Assembly: GCA_902463265.1 (NCBI GenBank)
Contig: CABQEV010000039.1
Location: 1 to 11,060 of the forward strand
Direction: 5' to 3'
Length of the DNA: 11,060 nucleotides
Source of the DNA: UMGS1889 sp900556055
GTDB lineage: Bacteria > Bacillota > Clostridia > Oscillospirales > Ruminococcaceae
Of the stretch, positions 1-6,124 are shown in pieces. The translations under genes were made by a program, and so were the position numbers. Numbering within the stretch: position 1 is the stretch's first letter; each line of letters opens with the position of its first letter. Under the pieces are notes generated by a model that did not search any database, had not been told where the DNA came from, and saw only the letters and a program-made list of their open reading frames with translations.

Positions 1-40
1 TATCAAAGCTTTTGCGGCGATTTCTTCTCCATAATTCTAA
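1..40 (-). repeat. Dispersed repeat module, copy 1 (cut by window edge)
   Basis: These 40 bases match the reverse complement of 5940-5979 at 36 of 40 positions (differences at 2, 19, 33 and 36). The match stops after CTAA at position 40, just before the AT-rich stretch and ribosome site of the first gene. The left end is cut by the window, so the element probably continues leftwards. Frame 1 is open through it to a TGA at 67-69, but because the sequence is a repeat also found between genes, that reading frame is probably not the end of a real gene. Confidence 0.75.
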
Positions 41-65
41 TGGTTTTTATTATAACGGAGGTTTT

Positions 66-446
66 ATGAGGCTTATAATAGGCGGCGCATATCAGGGAAA
101 GACAAGGTATGCGGCAGAAAAATACGGACTTGCGGACAGCGAGATCATCAGCGGTGAAATGCTTGACGGCAATATCTCCGACGACGTAAAATGCGTGAAT
201 GATCTGCATCTTTACATAAAGAAGGTCATTGCGGACGGCGGTGATCCGATCGAAAATATCAGCGGTATCATAAGCAGATATCCCGAGATGATATTTATCA
301 TGAACGAGATAGGAAACGGCATTATCCCGATGGAAAGAACCGAGCGGATATGGCGTGAGCAGGTCGGCAGGACGGGCTGTTTTCTTGCGGGAAAAGCGGA
401 AAGCGTCGAGCGTTTGATCTGCGGTATGGCTGTGAGGATAAAGTGA
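66..446 (+). CDS. cobU: Compact CobU-like adenosylcobinamide kinase
   Basis: Probably phosphorylates adenosylcobinamide and/or moves GMP onto it in the nucleotide-loop branch of cobalamin synthesis, in the cytoplasm. The start at 66 follows GGAGG (57-61) at a good distance; an in-frame start at 12 would lie inside a repeat. The 126-residue product has a P-loop at residues 6-13 (GGAYQGKT), then the CobU hallmark NEIGNGI at 80-86 and a C-terminal part (GR.....A..VERLICGMAVRIK) that fits CobU. It is short: typical CobU is about 180 residues. The middle lacks the usual arginine-proline-rich stretch around the guanylylated histidine, although H48 (in DLHLY) lies at about that position. Whether it is still bifunctional or is only a kinase cannot be read from the sequence. 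The stop overlaps the next start by one base (TGATG). Confidence 0.85.
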   Translation: MRLIIGGAYQGKTRYAAEKYGLADSEIISGEMLDGNISDDVKCVNDLHLYIKKVIADGGDPIENISGIISRYPEMIFIMNEIGNGIIPMERTERIWREQVGRTGCFLAGKAESVERLICGMAVRIK

Positions 447-1003
447 TGAAAATTATTTTTATAAGGCACGGGAAAACGGCGGGAAATCTTGAAAAACGCT
501 ACATCGGGACGACCGACGAGAGCCTTTGCGATGAGGGAAAATCCGAGATAAAAGGCAGGGCATATCCCGATGTAAGACGTGTTATATGCAGCCCGATGAA
601 GCGGTGCATTGAAACGGCGGCTTTGATATATCCCGACATAAAGCCTTTTATATGTAATGATCTGCGGGAATGTGATTTCGGCGATTTTGAGAATAAAAGC
701 TATTCCGAGCTGAACGGAAATGCCGATTATCAGCGGTGGATCGACAGCGGCGGTGAGATGCCGTTCCCGAACGGGGAAGGTCATGCGGATTTCACAGAGC
801 GGTGCGTAAATGCGTTTGATATGCTGATGAATGAGAAATTTTCCGGGGATACGGCGTTTGTTGTTCACGGCGGGACTATCATGGCGATACTTGAAAAATA
901 TGCCGTTCCGAGGGGGACATTTTATGATTTTCAGGTGATGAACGGTTCGGGATATATCACGGAGTTTGACGGAAAAAATCTTCTGATCGGAGAAAAATTA
1001 TGA
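446..1003 (+). CDS. cobC: Histidine phosphatase family protein, probable CobC-type alpha-ribazole phosphatase
   Basis: A 185-residue member of the phosphoglycerate mutase / histidine phosphatase superfamily. The RHG motif is at residues 7-9 (RHGKT), with H8 as the phospho-accepting histidine; the second catalytic histidine is H141 in FVVHGGT. RCIETA and ECDFGDFENKSYSEL fit the family core. The family covers many substrates; assignment to alpha-ribazole-5'-phosphate or adenosylcobalamin-5'-phosphate dephosphorylation rests on its place between cobU and cbiB. The ATG at 446 shares a base with the cobU stop and has GAGG at 434-437; a GTG one codon earlier (443) is possible. The stop overlaps the cbiB start by four bases (ATGA), so translation is coupled. 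Soluble, no signal peptide seen. Confidence 0.85.
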   Translation: MKIIFIRHGKTAGNLEKRYIGTTDESLCDEGKSEIKGRAYPDVRRVICSPMKRCIETAALIYPDIKPFICNDLRECDFGDFENKSYSELNGNADYQRWIDSGGEMPFPNGEGHADFTERCVNAFDMLMNEKFSGDTAFVVHGGTIMAILEKYAVPRGTFYDFQVMNGSGYITEFDGKNLLIGEKL

Positions 1004-1968
1004 AGCTAATAATATCTGTCCTGCCGATATTCATAGGCGCAGTCCTTGATCTTATCCTCGGCGATCCGTATTCACTTCCTCATCCTGTTAGGCTTATCGG
1101 GCGAATGATATCCTGCTTTGAAAAGGCGGCAATAAAGCTGTTCCCATCAAATAAAAGGCTGGGCGGAACTCTCATGGCGGCGGCTGTGATAATAATAAGC
1201 ACGGCTGTTCCGATGCTGATATTATGGCTTTGCTATTCGGCAAATACGCAGATAGGCATAGCTGTTGAAGGGATATTATGCTACTACCTTCTTGCGGCGA
1301 GATGCCTTGAAAAAGAAAGTATGAAGGTGTATAAAGCAATAGCCGAAAATGATGTTGAAAAGGCACGCACCGCTGTATCAATGATAGTCGGCAGGGACAC
1401 AAAGCCGCTCGATGAAAAGGGCATAATCAAGGCGGCTGTTGAGACGGTTGCGGAAAACACATCTGACGGTGTGACTGTGCCGATGTTTTACATTATGCTA
1501 GGCGGTGCGTCCCTGGGATTTTTCTACAAGGCGGCAAACACAATGGATTCGATGGTCGGATACAAGAATGAGAAATACATCGACTTCGGCAGGACGGCGG
1601 CAAAGCTTGACGATCTGCTGAATTTTATTCCATCGCGGCTGACTGCACTGCTTATGATATTTTCGGCGTATATTCTGAGGCTTGACGGGAAAAATGCGAT
1701 GAAGATATGGCGGCGTGACCGTTTTAATCATGCAAGCCCCAATTCTGCGCAGACTGAATCAGTATGTGCGGGTGCGCTTGATGTTCAGCTTGCGGGAGAT
1801 GCATATTATTTCGGGAAGCTTGTGAAAAAGAAAACCATCGGCGATGATATAAGACCTGTCGAAAATGAAGATATCAGGAGGGCAAACAGGCTCATGTACT
1901 GCACGTCATTTCTGATGCTGATTATTGCGGCGGCGGTCAGAGCGATCATATTCGGAGTGCTGTTATGA
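1000..1968 (+). CDS. cbiB: Adenosylcobinamide-phosphate synthase CbiB
   Basis: Integral membrane enzyme that attaches (R)-1-amino-2-propanol phosphate to adenosylcobyric acid, giving adenosylcobinamide phosphate (the gene is called cobD in the Pseudomonas naming). The 322 residues match the usual family length. Visible family marks are an N-terminal hydrophobic segment ending in GDP (21-23) followed by PHPVRLIG, VAENTSDGVTVP at about 149-160, a long conserved stretch including YKAANTMDSMVGY, and HASPNSAQTE at about 244-253. Hydrophobic segments at roughly 55-77, 84-100, 158-176, 208-226 and 301-322 fit a multi-pass protein. GGAG (989-992) precedes the ATG, and both ends overlap neighbouring genes by four bases. 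Its substrate partner CobD is encoded next. Confidence 0.95.
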   Translation: MKLIISVLPIFIGAVLDLILGDPYSLPHPVRLIGRMISCFEKAAIKLFPSNKRLGGTLMAAAVIIISTAVPMLILWLCYSANTQIGIAVEGILCYYLLAARCLEKESMKVYKAIAENDVEKARTAVSMIVGRDTKPLDEKGIIKAAVETVAENTSDGVTVPMFYIMLGGASLGFFYKAANTMDSMVGYKNEKYIDFGRTAAKLDDLLNFIPSRLTALLMIFSAYILRLDGKNAMKIWRRDRFNHASPNSAQTESVCAGALDVQLAGDAYYFGKLVKKKTIGDDIRPVENEDIRRANRLMYCTSFLMLIIAAAVRAIIFGVLL

Positions 1969-2999
1969 TAAAAAACGTACATGGCGGAGATATTTATTCG
2001 AGGGAGATAAGCCTTGATTTTTCCGCAAATATAAATCCGCTCGGAACGCCCGAAAGCATAGTAAAGGCTGCTTCGGAGTCGCTTGCGGATATAAAAAATT
2101 ATCCCGATCCGAACTGCACTTTGCTCAGAAATGCACTGTCGGAGCATGAAAATATCGGTGCGGGAAATATAGTCTGCGGAAGCGGTGCGGCTGATCTTAT
2201 TTACCGTATAGTTCTTGCTGTCAGACCGAAAAAAGCGCTGATAACTGCGCCGACATTTTCGGAATATGAAAAGGCACTTCTGACGGTCGGCTGTGATGTC
2301 GGGCATTTTATGCTTCGGGAAAGCAGCAATTTCCGACTTGATGAAAATATCCTCGGGGAGATAGCGGGAAACGACATGGTTTTCATATGCAATCCGAACA
2401 ATCCCGTCGGAAATGCGGTGGAGAGCGGACTTATATCCGAGATAATTTCCGAGTGCGGGAAATGCGGGTGCATCGCCGTTATCGACGAATGTTTTATGGA
2501 TTTTGTAAGCGGAAATAAAAAATATCGGACGATACCGAAACAAAAAAATGCGGTGATACTGAAAGCATTCACAAAAATGTATGCAATGGCAGGGCTGCGG
2601 CTCGGCTATATGCTCTGCGCCGATGAAAAGCTGTGCAATGCCGTGTCGGAATGCGGTCAGAGCTGGAGCGTTTCCATACCTGCGCAGGCGGCGGGGATCG
2701 CAGCACTCGGCGAACATGATATTGCGGAGAAAACACGCTGTCTTATTGATGCAGAAAGAAAATATCTGATGGATAAGCTCAGCGGATTTGGATTTAAGGT
2801 CTATCCGTCGCTGGCGAATTTTATACTGTTCAGATGCTGTCTGCCTCTTGATGAAATGCTCATTAAAGAAAAGATCGCAATAAGGAACTGCGGCGGTTAT
2901 ATCGGGCTTTCCGATGGATATTTCCGCATTGCCGTGCGCACTCACGCTGAAAATGAAATGCTTGTGAAAGCTGTTGAAAGGATAGTTTGTCATGGCTGA
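1965..2999 (+). CDS. cobD: Threonine-phosphate decarboxylase CobD (PLP-dependent)
   Basis: Decarboxylates L-threonine-O-3-phosphate to (R)-1-amino-2-propanol O-2-phosphate, the linker that CbiB uses. The 344 residues follow the fold-type I aminotransferase plan of CobD and histidinol-phosphate aminotransferase: HGGD near the start, DFSANINPLG (18-27), NPNNPVGN (143-150), the cofactor-contacting D174 (VIDECF), the likely Schiff-base lysine K204 in LKAFTKMYAMAGLRLGY, and R212 after it. HGGD, SANINPLG and the position between cbiB and cbiP favour CobD over HisC. GGAG at 1954-1957 sits seven bases before the ATG, which overlaps the cbiB stop by four bases. Its own end overlaps cbiP by eight bases. 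Cytosolic. Confidence 0.93.
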   Translation: MIKNVHGGDIYSREISLDFSANINPLGTPESIVKAASESLADIKNYPDPNCTLLRNALSEHENIGAGNIVCGSGAADLIYRIVLAVRPKKALITAPTFSEYEKALLTVGCDVGHFMLRESSNFRLDENILGEIAGNDMVFICNPNNPVGNAVESGLISEIISECGKCGCIAVIDECFMDFVSGNKKYRTIPKQKNAVILKAFTKMYAMAGLRLGYMLCADEKLCNAVSECGQSWSVSIPAQAAGIAALGEHDIAEKTRCLIDAERKYLMDKLSGFGFKVYPSLANFILFRCCLPLDEMLIKEKIAIRNCGGYIGLSDGYFRIAVRTHAENEMLVKAVERIVCHG

Positions 3000-4476
3000 T
3001 GCGATAATGATACAGGGTACGATGTCGAATGCGGGGAAAAGCCTTTTTGCGGCTGCTCTTTGCAGGATATTCACCCAGGACGGCTATAAAACTGCGCCTT
3101 TCAAGCCGCAGAATATGGCACTCAATTCTTACATAACCGCAGACGGACTGGAGATGGGCAGGGCGCAGGTCATGCAGGCGGAAGCGGCAAAGCAGGAGCC
3201 TTCCGTGCTGATGAATCCGATACTGCTGAAGCCTACGACCGATGTAGGATCGCAGGTGATACTGAACGGAAAGGTCCTCGGGAATATGCGTGCCGCTGAA
3301 TATTTCAGACGGAAGAAGGAGTTTATTCCCGAGATAATGAAGGCGTACAATGCGCTTTCCGAGCAGAATGACATTATAGTTATCGAGGGTGCGGGAAGTC
3401 CCGTTGAGCTTAATCTCAAAGCAGATGATATCGTGAATATGGGAATGGCGAAGCTTGCCGATGCGCCTGTTCTGCTGGTCGGAGATATCGACAGGGGCGG
3501 CGTTTTTGCACAGCTGCTCGGCACGCTTTATCTGCTGGAGGAGGACGAACGGCGGCGTGTAAAGGGGCTTATCGTCAATAAATTCAGAGGCGACAGGCTG
3601 CTTTTTGACGATGGTGTGAAGATACTCGAAGATAAAGGAAATGTGCCTGTTCTGGGCGTTGTGCCGTACATAAACTGCAATATCGACGATGAGGACAGCC
3701 TTGCGGATAAGCTGGAAAATACGCAGGCAGGCACGGTCATTGACATTGCCGTGATAAGGCTTCCTAAGATATCAAATTTCACCGATCTTGATGTATTTCT
3801 GCAATATGAGGGTGTGGGTGTGAGGTATGTTTCGTCCGCAGAAAAACTGGGAGCACCCGATCTTATCATTATCCCGGGGACGAAAAGCACGATCGCCGAC
3901 ATGAAATGGCTGAGGGAAAGCGGACTTGAAGCGGCTGTGAAAAAATGCGTTTCGAGAGGCATTCCGCTTTTCGGAATATGCGGCGGATATCAGATGCTCG
4001 GCAGAAAAATTTCCGATCCGAACGGCAGCGAATGCGGCGGTGAGATCGGCGGAATGGGATTTCTTGATACTGAAACTGTCTTTGAATGTGAAAAAACAAG
4101 GCGGCGTTCGGACGGTGTAATAAGCATCGGCAGCGGATTTTTTTCATGTCTTGACAATGCACATTTCGAGGGATATGAGATACACATGGGCGAAACCAAG
4201 GTAAGAGGCGAAAGCCCCATTACATTTTCCGACGGCAGAAAAGACGGCGCATACAGCGGGAATGTCTGCGGCTGCTATATCCACGGGATATTTGACAGCA
4301 GCCCGGTATCGGGTGCGCTGGTAAGAAGGCTGTTTGCCGAAAAGGGACTTCAGTATGGCGGAAAGCCCGTTGACAGAAAGGCATACAGGGAAACGCAGTA
4401 CGATCTGATCGCTGAAAAGGTTCGGGAAAGCGTTGACATTGATGCAATATACAGGATACTTAAAAAGCAGGAGTGA
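2992..4476 (+). CDS. cbiP: Cobyric acid synthase (glutamine-dependent), CbiP/CobQ
   Basis: Amidates side chains b, d, e and g of adenosylcobyrinic acid a,c-diamide, using ATP and ammonia from glutamine, to give adenosylcobyric acid. The 494 residues have the two expected domains. The N-terminal dethiobiotin-synthetase-like ATPase (about 1-230) has its P-loop at GTMSNAGKS (9-17), then KPQNMALNS and VIEGAGSPVE. The C-terminal class I glutamine amidotransferase (about 250-440) has the nucleophile C330 in FGICGGYQMLG and H431 in GCYIHGIF. Length is normal and all key motifs are present. The ATG at 2992 overlaps the end of cobD by eight bases and has AAAGGA at 2977-2982. The stop lies two bases before the next gene. 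Confidence 0.96.
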   Translation: MADAIMIQGTMSNAGKSLFAAALCRIFTQDGYKTAPFKPQNMALNSYITADGLEMGRAQVMQAEAAKQEPSVLMNPILLKPTTDVGSQVILNGKVLGNMRAAEYFRRKKEFIPEIMKAYNALSEQNDIIVIEGAGSPVELNLKADDIVNMGMAKLADAPVLLVGDIDRGGVFAQLLGTLYLLEEDERRRVKGLIVNKFRGDRLLFDDGVKILEDKGNVPVLGVVPYINCNIDDEDSLADKLENTQAGTVIDIAVIRLPKISNFTDLDVFLQYEGVGVRYVSSAEKLGAPDLIIIPGTKSTIADMKWLRESGLEAAVKKCVSRGIPLFGICGGYQMLGRKISDPNGSECGGEIGGMGFLDTETVFECEKTRRRSDGVISIGSGFFSCLDNAHFEGYEIHMGETKVRGESPITFSDGRKDGAYSGNVCGCYIHGIFDSSPVSGALVRRLFAEKGLQYGGKPVDRKAYRETQYDLIAEKVRESVDIDAIYRILKKQE

Positions 4477-4478
4477 AA

Positions 4479-4997
4479 ATGAGAATGGCGGATAAAGTGA
4501 AAAAAATCAGCAGGGAACTTTTTGAAAATGTACAAAGATATATCGAAGAAAATTATGTCAGCGAAAAAAATAAATTCAGTGATCTGTTCAGCATAAAGCT
4601 GCTTAAACCGTGCGTGGCTGATGCTGACTGCAATGTAGCGGCTCATTTTGAGGTGCTTGATGAGTCGTTTTCACAGTCGCTTCTGCGCATGATAGACGAA
4701 AGAGAAATGACAGATGTGCAGGTGTACAAAAAGGCGAATATCGACCGCAGATTATTTTCAAAGATACGAAGCGATGCGGATTATAAGCCGAAAAAGCAGA
4801 CGGCTCTGGCGTTTGCGATAGCTCTTGAGCTGGATATCGGCGAAACTCAGGATCTGCTTGAAAAGGCGGGCTTCACTCTTTCAAACAGCATAAAATCAGA
4901 TGTGATAATCAGGTATTTTATCGAGAATGGCATTTACGATATATGTGAGATAAACGAAACGCTTTATGCTTTTGACCAGAGTCTTATAGGCACATAA
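4479..4997 (+). CDS. Conserved helix-turn-helix protein of unknown role, paired with a vWA protein
   Basis: A 172-residue soluble protein with no signal or membrane segment. The ATG at 4479 is chosen because AGGAG (4469-4473) lies five bases upstream; a GTG at 4473 and an ATG at 4485 are weaker. Residues 64-132, from FSQSLLRMIDE through VYKKANIDRRLFSKI to KQTALAFAIALELDIGETQDLLEKAGF, look like an Xre/lambda-repressor-type DNA-binding fold: a candidate recognition helix, then a helical bundle. The first 60 residues are charged and helical with no match I can name. The end (YFIENGIYDICEINETLYAFDQSLIG) is characteristic. From memory, similar Firmicute proteins lie beside von Willebrand A or macro-domain genes, as here. 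Starting two bases after cbiP, it probably shares the cobalamin transcript. Possible roles are repressor of the vWA unit or a non-DNA-binding adaptor. Confidence 0.75.
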   Translation: MRMADKVKKISRELFENVQRYIEENYVSEKNKFSDLFSIKLLKPCVADADCNVAAHFEVLDESFSQSLLRMIDEREMTDVQVYKKANIDRRLFSKIRSDADYKPKKQTALAFAIALELDIGETQDLLEKAGFTLSNSIKSDVIIRYFIENGIYDICEINETLYAFDQSLIGT

Positions 4998-5022
4998 ATG
5001 TCGCCTGCAAAGCGACCAAAAT

Positions 5023-5068
5023 TTCCTCCGAATGATGTATTATAAGCATACAGTAAAAAACGGAGGGA
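5023..5068 (+). promoter_or_regulatory. Possible ribosome-site-masking stem before the vWA gene
   Basis: TTCCTCCG (5023-5030) can pair with CGGAGGGA (5061-5068) over eight positions, including one G-U pair, across a 30-base loop. The right arm is the Shine-Dalgarno sequence of the gene starting at 5078. Readthrough mRNA from the cobalamin genes could therefore hide this site. The loop holds TATTAT (5038-5043), a possible -10, but I see no good -35, so a promoter inside the loop is only a guess. Confidence 0.35.
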
Positions 5069-5077
5069 GCATTCAAT

Positions 5078-5728
5078 ATGAAAAAGAATTTTACGGAAAT
5101 AGTTTTTGTTCTGGACGAAAGCGGTTCAATGGAGAATCTGAGAAGTGACACTGTTGGCGGATTTAACAGTCTTATCGGAAAGCAGAAGAATGAGGAGGGC
5201 GATGCAGTTGTTTCTGCGGTGCTTTTCAGTACGGAAAGTCATGTTCTGTATGACAGAGTGCCGATTGAAAATATCTGGAGAATGACTGAGAAGGATTATT
5301 GCCCGAACGGCGGAACTGCGCTTCTTGATGCTGTCGGAGATGCAGTCAGACATATCAGAAATATTCATAAATATGCACGTCCCGATGATGTCCCGGAGCA
5401 TACACTGTTTATCGTAACGACTGACGGAATGGAGAATTCAAGCAGAAAATATACTGCCAAAAAAGTAAAAAGCATGATAACCGAGCAGCAGGAAAAATAC
5501 GGCTGGGAGTTCGTTTTTCTCGGTGCAAATATTGATTCTGCGGAAACGGCGGAAAGCATAGGCATTGCACCTGCATCAGCTGTGGACTGCTTTGCGGATT
5601 CTGTTGGCTGTACAGTGCAGTATGAAACTATGAGCAGGGCGGTATCAATTGCAAGAAAGGGCATAAAGCTTTCGGATTGTTCCGAATGGAGAGAAGATGC
5701 GGATGCGGATATCCGCAGAAGAAAATAA
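5078..5728 (+). CDS. von Willebrand factor A domain protein (TerY-like)
   Basis: A 216-residue cytosolic protein that is almost entirely one vWA domain. The metal-ion-dependent adhesion site looks intact: DESGS at 13-17, T80 in NGGTALLDA, and D116 in TTDGMEN. Such domains bind a divalent metal and mediate protein-protein contact; small bacterial ones of this kind include TerY of tellurite/stress systems. The C-terminal tail is short and charged (EWREDADADIRRRK). CGGAGGG (5061-5067) precedes the ATG by ten bases. It lies 80 bases after the helix-turn-helix gene on the same strand; the two probably work together, but the partner and process are unknown. No phosphatase, kinase or ter gene is nearby to define the pathway. 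Confidence 0.85.
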   Translation: MKKNFTEIVFVLDESGSMENLRSDTVGGFNSLIGKQKNEEGDAVVSAVLFSTESHVLYDRVPIENIWRMTEKDYCPNGGTALLDAVGDAVRHIRNIHKYARPDDVPEHTLFIVTTDGMENSSRKYTAKKVKSMITEQQEKYGWEFVFLGANIDSAETAESIGIAPASAVDCFADSVGCTVQYETMSRAVSIARKGIKLSDCSEWREDADADIRRRK

Positions 5729-5778
5729 AAAGTGCGTGCCGTTCTTAACTTTGATTCTATATCCGGGTATCTGATCTA

Positions 5779-5945
5779 TTAGGAAAAAGCTGAAAAACGG
5801 CAGAAACGATTTATTCAGCGTTTCCTTAGGAAAAAGCTGAATAATGCGAAGCATTCGTTTCGCCGTTTTGAGCAGCGCTCGAAAATACGTCACTGAGAGG
5901 ATTGTGAAAAACGGCAGAAACGATTTATTCAGCGTTTCCTTAGGA
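5779..5945. repeat. Composite intergenic repeat with two 41-bp direct copies
   Basis: The 396-base gap between the vWA and permease genes is built from repeats. A perfect 41-base direct repeat occurs at 5791-5831 and 5905-5945. A 16-base unit (TTAGGAAAAAGCTGAA) occurs at 5779-5794 and again at 5826-5841, overlapping the end of the first long copy. The 15 bases at about 5856-5870 (TCGTTTCGCCGTTTT) are a near-inverted copy of the repeat core (AAAACGGCAGAAACGA, one base longer). Small hairpins such as AATGC-GAA-GCATT (5843-5855) fill the space between. TTAGGA marks several module edges. No transposase or convincing reading frame is present. Confidence 0.85.
5811..5844. repeat. Hairpin-forming palindrome inside the repeat block
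   Basis: TTATTCAGC (5811-5819) pairs with GCTGAATAA (5836-5844), and TTTCC (5821-5825) with GGAAA (5829-5833), leaving a three-base loop and a small internal bulge. It forms on either strand and has no U-run, so it looks more like a REP-type palindrome than a terminator. Confidence 0.75.
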
Positions 5946-5979
5946 TCATGGAGAAGAAATTGCCGCAAAAGCTTTGACA
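5940..5979 (+). repeat. Dispersed repeat module, copy 2
   Basis: In inverted orientation this matches the first 40 bases of the window (36 of 40). It abuts the second 41-bp repeat through the shared TTAGGA. Confidence 0.75.
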
Positions 5980-5995
5980 TATGCGGTTTTGCGGC
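5962..5995. repeat. Inverted repeat, 9-bp arms
   Basis: GCCGCAAAA (5962-5970) and TTTTGCGGC (5987-5995) are perfect inverted copies with a 16-base loop. The left arm lies inside the dispersed module. No U-run follows on either side, so a terminator role is unlikely. Confidence 0.6.
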
Positions 5996-6059
5996 GGGTG
6001 ATCCTGTTGATTTCACTCACGCTTCCGACCGATACTTCTCATTCTTTTTTATGCAAAGA

Positions 6060-6099
6060 GATCCCTGCGGCAGCTGCTTTTGCAAATGCCGCAGGGATC
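6060..6099. terminator. Strong hairpin, probable bidirectional terminator
   Basis: A perfect 13-bp stem (6060-6072 with 6087-6099, GATCCCTGCGGCA on the left) encloses TGC-TTTT-GCA as an inner stem-loop. It lies 25 bases beyond the stop of the minus-strand permease, between two convergent transcription units, which fits a shared terminator. The U-runs are weak: CTCTTT on the minus side, GCTTTTA a few bases away on the plus side. Confidence 0.55.
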
Positions 6100-6124
6100 A
6101 TATATGCTTTTATGCGGAGGGGCA

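Noticed and set aside
41..55. A 15-base match (TGGTTTTTATTATAA) between the region before cobU and 10129-10143 before the pnuC leader frame
   Set aside because: Both lie in AT-rich stretches just before ribosome sites and the match does not extend; too short to claim common origin.
1..69. Hydrophobic open frame ending TGA at 67-69, overlapping the cobU start by ATGA, resembling the end of a membrane protein such as CobS
   Set aside because: The first 40 bases are a copy of a repeat that also occurs between genes, so the frame is probably fortuitous; 22 codons are too few to identify a family.
5000..5016. GTCGC-CTGCAAA-GCGAC hairpin as a terminator after the HTH gene
   Set aside because: The stem is only five base pairs and is not followed by a U-run.
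5704..5717. 14-base palindrome TGCGGATATCCGCA near the end of the vWA gene
   Set aside because: It lies inside coding sequence for an Asp-Ala repeat followed by Ile-Arg, so codon content explains it adequately.
5779..5945. CRISPR-like array
   Set aside because: Only two copies of the 41-base unit, spacing of 73 bases between them, an internal sub-repeat, and no cas genes.
5645..6016. Minus-strand reading frame of 123 codons with a repeated KETLNKSFLPFF segment
   Set aside because: The repeat in the protein only reflects the 41-bp DNA repeat; it overlaps the vWA gene and has no plausible ribosome site or family match.
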